From Aquisalimonas sp. (lineage in GTDB: Bacteria > Pseudomonadota > Gammaproteobacteria > Nitrococcales > Aquisalimonadaceae), in assembly GCA_007133445.1 (NCBI GenBank), contig SLMR01000257.1, positions 1 through 6,376 of the forward strand: a DNA stretch of 6,376 bases, read 5' to 3'. Both the position numbers and the translations under genes were made by a program. Position 1 is the first letter of the stretch; each line of letters opens with the position of its first letter. This document shows positions 1-6,376 of this stretch, in pieces. The notes under the pieces were generated by a model that was not told where the DNA came from, searched no databases, and saw only the letters and a list, made by a program, of their open reading frames with translations.

Positions 1-2806
<2,806 letters not shown>

Positions 2807-2810
2807 GCCC

Positions 2811-2816
2811 CCTCCC
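2811..2816 (-). promoter_or_regulatory. Ribosome binding site of tilS
   Basis: The minus strand reads GGGAGG, then GGGC, then the ATG at 2806-2804, inside the 25-bp accA-tilS gap. This strong Shine-Dalgarno fixes the tilS start. An in-frame ATG at 2980 would place 58 unrelated residues inside the accA coding sequence. Confidence 0.8.
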
Positions 2817-2831
2817 GGCACCTTGGTGCAA

Positions 2832-3791
2832 TCAGGCGGTGCGGAAGTTGCCGTACCCCTGCAGTTTGCGGGAACGCTCCTCCAGCAGGGTTTCGAAATC
2901 CTTGCTGTCGAGCAGATCCAGTTTTTCCAGAAGCACGCCCTTGAGCGCTTCCGCCATGGCGTCCATGTCCCGGTGGGCACCGCCCAGCGGTTCCGGAACC
3001 ACCTGGTCGATCAGCCCCAGTTCGTGCAGGCGCGGGGCGGTGATGCCCATGGCCTCGGCCGCGTCCTGGGCGCGCTCGGCACTCTTCCAGAGGATGGAGG
3101 CACAGCCCTCGGGCGAGATCACCGAGTAGGTGCTGTATCCCAGCATCAGCACCTGGTCGCCGACGCCGATGCCCAGCGCGCCCCCGGACCCGCCCTCGCC
3201 GACCACGGTGGCGACAATGGGCGTGCGCAGGCGGGACATGGCCATGAGATTGCGGGCGATGGCCTCACTCTGGCCACGCTCCTCGGCGCCGACGCCCGGG
3301 TACGCCCCCGGTGTATCGATGAACGTGAGCAGCGGCAGATCGAAGCGCTCCGCCATCTCCATGAGCCGCAGCGCCTTACGGTAGCCTTCGGGCCGCGGCA
3401 TGCCGAAGTTGCGCTTGACCTTGTCGCGGGTATCACGCCCCTTCTCGTGACCGATCACCATCACCGGGCGACCGTCCAGGCGCGCCATGCCGCCGACAAT
3501 GGCGGGATCGTCCGCGAATCCGCGATCACCGTGCAGCTCGTGGAACTCGGTGAAGATGCGCTCGATGTAATCCAGCGTGTGCGGCCGCTGGGGGTGGCGC
3601 GCGAGCTGCGCCACCTGCCAGGAGGTCAGGTTGCCGAAGATCTGCTCGGTGAGCGTGGCGCTCTTCTCCTGCAGCCGGCGGATTTCCTCGCTGATATTTA
3701 GATCGTTGTCGTCGCCCACATAGCGCAGCGCGTCGATCTTGGCCTCGAGCTCGGCGATGGGGCGTTCGAAATCGAGAAAATTCAGGTTCAT
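2832..3791 (-). CDS. accA: Acetyl-CoA carboxylase carboxyltransferase subunit alpha
   Basis: AccA pairs with AccD to form the cytoplasmic carboxyltransferase, which moves the carboxyl group from carboxybiotin on AccB to acetyl-CoA. This makes malonyl-CoA, the first committed step of fatty acid synthesis. The protein begins [20 protein letters not shown] and is 319 residues long, the same length as E. coli AccA. The N-terminal helical region (about 1-60) is followed by the crotonase-like carboxyltransferase fold. Family hallmarks are [11 protein letters not shown] (66-76), [13 protein letters not shown] (83-95), GHEKGRDT (114-121), [17 protein letters not shown] (128-144), [18 protein letters not shown] (157-174) and the glycine-rich [15 protein letters not shown] (198-212). 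As expected, it lacks the zinc ribbon, which belongs to AccD. It lies 119 bp after dnaE and 25 bp before tilS, so it probably heads a two-gene unit with tilS. Confidence 0.98.
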   Translation of the reverse strand: MNLNFLDFERPIAELEAKIDALRYVGDDNDLNISEEIRRLQEKSATLTEQIFGNLTSWQVAQLARHPQRPHTLDYIERIFTEFHELHGDRGFADDPAIVGGMARLDGRPVMVIGHEKGRDTRDKVKRNFGMPRPEGYRKALRLMEMAERFDLPLLTFIDTPGAYPGVGAEERGQSEAIARNLMAMSRLRTPIVATVVGEGGSGGALGIGVGDQVLMLGYSTYSVISPEGCASILWKSAERAQDAAEAMGITAPRLHELGLIDQVVPEPLGGAHRDMDAMAEALKGVLLEKLDLLDSKDFETLLEERSRKLQGYGNFRTA

Positions 3792-3795
3792 TGGT

Positions 3796-3803
3796 TCCCT
3801 TCC
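3796..3803 (-). promoter_or_regulatory. Ribosome binding site of accA
   Basis: The minus strand reads GGAAGGGA followed by ACCA and the ATG at 3791-3789. This purine-rich Shine-Dalgarno-like stretch sits at normal spacing. It supports this start over in-frame codons further upstream, whose encoded residues (from about 3899) do not resemble AccA. Confidence 0.75.
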
Positions 3804-3820
3804 GGGTTGAACGAGCGCAT

Positions 3821-3849
3821 ACACTAGCCACTGGTGCCAATACCCGCAA
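3821..3849 (-). promoter_or_regulatory. Candidate sigma70 promoter for accA-tilS
   Basis: On the minus strand, TTGCGG (3844-3849) and TAGTGT (3821-3826) are separated by exactly 17 bp. Each matches the consensus hexamer at three positions. A start near 3814 would give a leader of about 23 nt with the accA ribosome binding site in it. The match is modest; spacing and location are the main support. accA may also be read from dnaE transcripts. Confidence 0.4.
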
Positions 3850-3868
3850 CCGTGCGCTGCCGTAGGGG

Positions 3869-3903
3869 CCTGGTGTCCTGTAACCTGGTCACAGGACACC
3901 AGG
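3869..3903 (-). repeat. Perfect 13-bp inverted repeat after dnaE (possible mRNA 3'-end hairpin)
   Basis: The arms CCTGGTGTCCTGT (3869-3881) and ACAGGACACCAGG (3891-3903) are exact reverse complements around a 9-nt loop. The stem begins 7 nt after the dnaE stop codon. On the minus-strand transcript the stem is followed by CCCCTACGG, with no U-tract, so it is not a textbook intrinsic terminator. The loop contains a third CCTGGT (3884-3889), and a 10-bp palindrome CAGGATCCTG (3900-3909) overlaps the dnaE-proximal arm. Plausible roles are an RNA stem that blocks exonucleases or assists termination at the end of dnaE, or a protein-binding palindrome upstream of the accA promoter. The sequence does not decide between them. 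Confidence 0.7.
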
Positions 3904-3910
3904 ATCCTGC

Positions 3911-6376
3911 TCAGTATTCCACCCGTACCGCGCCGCGGTCGCCTGCCAGTCCGTCCAGGCGCTTGATCAGCTCGTCGGTGGGGCGCACCCGCCAGTCGTC
4001 ACCAAAGCGTAGCACCGCCCTGGCGTCGGGACGCTGGTACTCGAGCCAGACCGGGCACTGCCCCTCCCGGAACGGCGTCAGTGCCTCCTGCAAGTGATCC
4101 AGGGCACCGTTGCCAAGCTGGCCGCTGTCCATGCGCAGGACCAGACGCCGTGCGTAGACATCCCGGATGTCACCGATCTCGTAGACCTTGTCGGCATTGA
4201 TCCGCCAGGCATCGCTGAAATCGTCGTAGCCGAGCCCGCCTTCGACCACCAGCAGTTTGTCCTTGCCCAGCAGGGAGCCGTACTTGCTGTAGGCTTCGGT
4301 AAACAGGTTCACCTCGATGCGCCCGGTGCGGTCATCCAGGACCAGGAATCCCATCTTGTTGCCGCTCTGGGTACTGCGCACGCGCAGGGACATGACCAGC
4401 CCGGCGGTGATCACCGTCTTCTCACGCCGCCCGCCGTTGCCGCCATCGCCCCCACTGGCGAGATCACTGATGCGGCCGGTGACGATCTTCTCCAGTTCCT
4501 CCTCGTAGCGGGCGATGGGGTGCCCCGTGAGAAACAGTCCCAGGGTCTCTTTTTCCCCGGCGAGGCGCTCTTCCTCGTCCCACTCCGGCGACTCCGGCAG
4601 TGCCTCGCTGGCCGCTTCCTCCGCCGGGGCCGCCAGGGCCAGGCCGAACATGTCGGTCTGCCCCGCCTCGGCGTTGCGCACGCTCTGCTCCGCCGCCTTC
4701 AGGGCGGCGGGAATCCGTGCCACCAGGGTCGCCCGATTGGGGCCGATGCTGTCGAGGCAGCCGGCCCGCACCAGGGCTTCGAGCACACGGCGGTTGACCC
4801 GCCGCAGGTCCACGCGCCGGCAGAGATCGAACACATCCGCGTAAGGGCCGTTGGCCTCGCGCTCCTGCACCAGCGCCTCGATGGCCGACTGCCCCACACC
4901 CTTGATGGCACCAATGCCGTAGACCACCGTGCGCTCATCCGCGGCGCGGAACTGGTAGTCCGAGCGGTTGATGTCGGGCGGCAGCACCGAGAGCCCCATG
5001 GCCCGGCACTCGTCGATCAGCGTCACCACCTTGTCGGTGTGGTCCATGTCGGACGACAGCACCGCGGCCATGAACGGTGCCGGGTAATGGGCCTTGAGCC
5101 AGGCGGTCTGGTAGGACAGCAGCGCGTAGGCCGCCGAGTGGGACTTGTTGAAGCCGTAGCCGGCGAACTTCTCCATCAGATCGAAGATGCCCTCGGCGTG
5201 CGCCTCGGTGAGCCCGTTCTCGGTCGCGCCCTTGAGAAAGATCTCGCGCTGCTTCGCCATTTCCTCGGGCTTTTTCTTGCCCATGGCCCGGCGCAGCAGG
5301 TCGGCGCCGCCGAGGCTGTAGCCGGCGAGCACCTGGGCGATCCGCTGCACCTGCTCCTGGTAGAGGATGACGCCGTAGGTGGGCTTGAGCACCTCTTCCA
5401 GATCCGGGTGCTGGAGCTCCGGCGTGGGATAGGCTACCTGGGACTGGCCGTGCTTGCGGCTGATGAAGTCATCCACCATGCCGGACTGCAGCGGGCCGGG
5501 GCGGAACAGCGCCACCAGGGCGATGATGTCCTCGAAGGAGTCCGGCTGCAGGCGCTTGATCAGGTCCTTCATGCCGCGGGATTCCAGCTGGAACACCGCG
5601 GTGGTGGCGCAACGCTTGAGCAGGTCGAAGGTGCTGCGGTCCTCCAGCGGCACCGTGGCGATATCCAGATCCTCTTCACCGCGCTCGCGGCGAATGGCAT
5701 TCACCGCCTTCACCGTCCAGTCGATGATGGTGAGCGTGCGCAGGCCCAGGAAGTCGAACTTCACCAGCCCCACTGCTTCCACGTCGTCCTTGTCGTAGTG
5801 GGTCGCGAGCCCCTGGCCGTTGGGTTCGCAGTACAGCGGAGTGAAATCCGTCAGCGGCGTGGGGGCGATCACCACGCCACCGGCGTGCTTGCCCACGTTG
5901 CGCGCGATGCCCTCGAGCTTCATGCCCAGGTTCACCAGCGCCGCGACCTCTTCGTCCTCCTCGTAGCGGGCCTTGAAGTCCGGCTCCTGCTCCAGGGCCT
6001 TGTCCAGGGTCATGCCCGGCTCGAAGGGAATCAGCTTGGCGATGCGGTCGACAAAGCCGTACCCGTGCCCGAGCACCCGCCCCACGTCGCGCACCACGGC
6101 CCGTGCGGCCATGGTGCCGTGGGTGGCGATCTGGGAGACCTTCTCGCGACCGTACTTCTCGGCCACGTAGTCGATCACCCGGTCACGCTTCTCCATGCAG
6201 AAATCCACGTCGAAGTCCGGCATGGAGACGCGCTCGGGATTGAGAAAGCGCTCGAAGAGAAGATCGTAACGCAGCGGATCCAGGTCGGTTATCTGCAGCG
6301 CATAGGCCACCAGTGGCCCGGCACCGGAGCCGCGCCCCGGCCCGACCGGAATGTCCTGCGCCTTGGCCCAGCGGAT
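3911..6376 (-). CDS. dnaE: DNA polymerase III subunit alpha, 3' part (N-terminus off the right edge)
   Basis: This is the catalytic subunit of the replicative polymerase, which extends DNA 5'->3' within the Pol III core and holoenzyme. The frame is open from the last base of the window to a TGA at 3911-3913, giving 821 residues that begin [20 protein letters not shown]. By comparison with the ~1160-aa E. coli protein, about 345 N-terminal residues (the PHP domain and start of the palm) are missing. Window residues 53-59 (PDFDVDF) carry the two palm aspartates equivalent to E. coli D401/D403 (codons 6209-6211 and 6203-6205). KFDFLG at about residues 206-211 carries the third catalytic aspartate (codon 5753-5755). 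The fingers region ([40 protein letters not shown]) is intact. A helix-hairpin-helix ([10 protein letters not shown]) lies near residue 486. The beta-clamp motif QTDMF is encoded at 4646-4660, and an OB fold follows near residues 654-735. A glycine-rich linker precedes the OB fold. The family is the DnaE1 replicative type, and nothing looks broken. Confidence 0.98.
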   Translation of the reverse strand: MRWAKAQDIPVGPGRGSGAGPLVAYALQITDLDPLRYDLLFERFLNPERVSMPDFDVDFCMEKRDRVIDYVAEKYGREKVSQIATHGTMAARAVVRDVGRVLGHGYGFVDRIAKLIPFEPGMTLDKALEQEPDFKARYEEDEEVAALVNLGMKLEGIARNVGKHAGGVVIAPTPLTDFTPLYCEPNGQGLATHYDKDDVEAVGLVKFDFLGLRTLTIIDWTVKAVNAIRRERGEEDLDIATVPLEDRSTFDLLKRCATTAVFQLESRGMKDLIKRLQPDSFEDIIALVALFRPGPLQSGMVDDFISRKHGQSQVAYPTPELQHPDLEEVLKPTYGVILYQEQVQRIAQVLAGYSLGGADLLRRAMGKKKPEEMAKQREIFLKGATENGLTEAHAEGIFDLMEKFAGYGFNKSHSAAYALLSYQTAWLKAHYPAPFMAAVLSSDMDHTDKVVTLIDECRAMGLSVLPPDINRSDYQFRAADERTVVYGIGAIKGVGQSAIEALVQEREANGPYADVFDLCRRVDLRRVNRRVLEALVRAGCLDSIGPNRATLVARIPAALKAAEQSVRNAEAGQTDMFGLALAAPAEEAASEALPESPEWDEEERLAGEKETLGLFLTGHPIARYEEELEKIVTGRISDLASGGDGGNGGRREKTVITAGLVMSLRVRSTQSGNKMGFLVLDDRTGRIEVNLFTEAYSKYGSLLGKDKLLVVEGGLGYDDFSDAWRINADKVYEIGDIRDVYARRLVLRMDSGQLGNGALDHLQEALTPFREGQCPVWLEYQRPDARAVLRFGDDWRVRPTDELIKRLDGLAGDRGAVRVEY

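Noticed and set aside
2807..2980. A longer tilS start at the ATG at 2980
   Set aside because: It would add 58 residues read out of frame within accA and unlike any TilS. The ATG at 2806 has a strong GGGAGG upstream and gives the normal family length.
3792..3899. An N-terminal extension of accA up to 3899
   Set aside because: The extra residues do not resemble AccA and would run through the inverted repeat. The start at 3791 gives exactly the usual 319 aa and has a good ribosome binding site.
3900..3909. The palindrome CAGGATCCTG as a separate operator
   Set aside because: A single 10-bp palindrome is weak evidence alone, and it overlaps the longer inverted repeat, so it is described there.

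Overview
The window is a stretch of bacterial core chromosome, visibly GC-rich, with all four protein genes on the minus strand. Read in the direction of transcription (high to low coordinates) the order is dnaE (3' part) - accA - tilS - pyrG (5' part). The protein sequences are clearly proteobacterial. The order matches, from memory, the dnaE-accA-tilS-pyrG(-kdsA-eno) block of Pseudomonas-type Gammaproteobacteria. In Escherichia coli, by contrast, pyrG lies elsewhere, next to eno. I infer a high-GC gammaproteobacterium, perhaps of the Pseudomonas or Ectothiorhodospira/Chromatiales type; genus cannot be fixed from the sequence alone.

Layout: 3911-6376 is the C-terminal ~821 residues of the replicative DNA polymerase III alpha subunit; the N-terminal PHP domain lies off the right edge. 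A 119-bp gap (3792-3910) follows. It holds a perfect 13-bp inverted repeat just after the dnaE stop, a candidate sigma70 promoter and the accA ribosome binding site. accA (2832-3791, 319 aa) is complete. Only 25 bp separate it from tilS (2806-1466, 446 aa), so the two are probably co-transcribed. A 224-bp gap (1242-1465) contains a convincing sigma70-like promoter and a leader of about 150 nt with several possible stem-loops. pyrG then begins at 1241 and runs off the left edge after 413 codons. No gene-free stretch exceeds 300 bp.

The genes do separate housekeeping jobs: chromosome replication (dnaE), the first committed step of fatty acid synthesis (accA), decoding of AUA by lysidine-modified tRNA-Ile (tilS), and CTP synthesis (pyrG). 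They share a growth-related location rather than a pathway. I see no mobile element, RNA gene, CRISPR array, phage gene or recognisable new system. The only points worth a second look are non-coding: the dnaE-accA hairpin and the pyrG leader. Many long open frames on the plus strand are antisense shadows of these genes.
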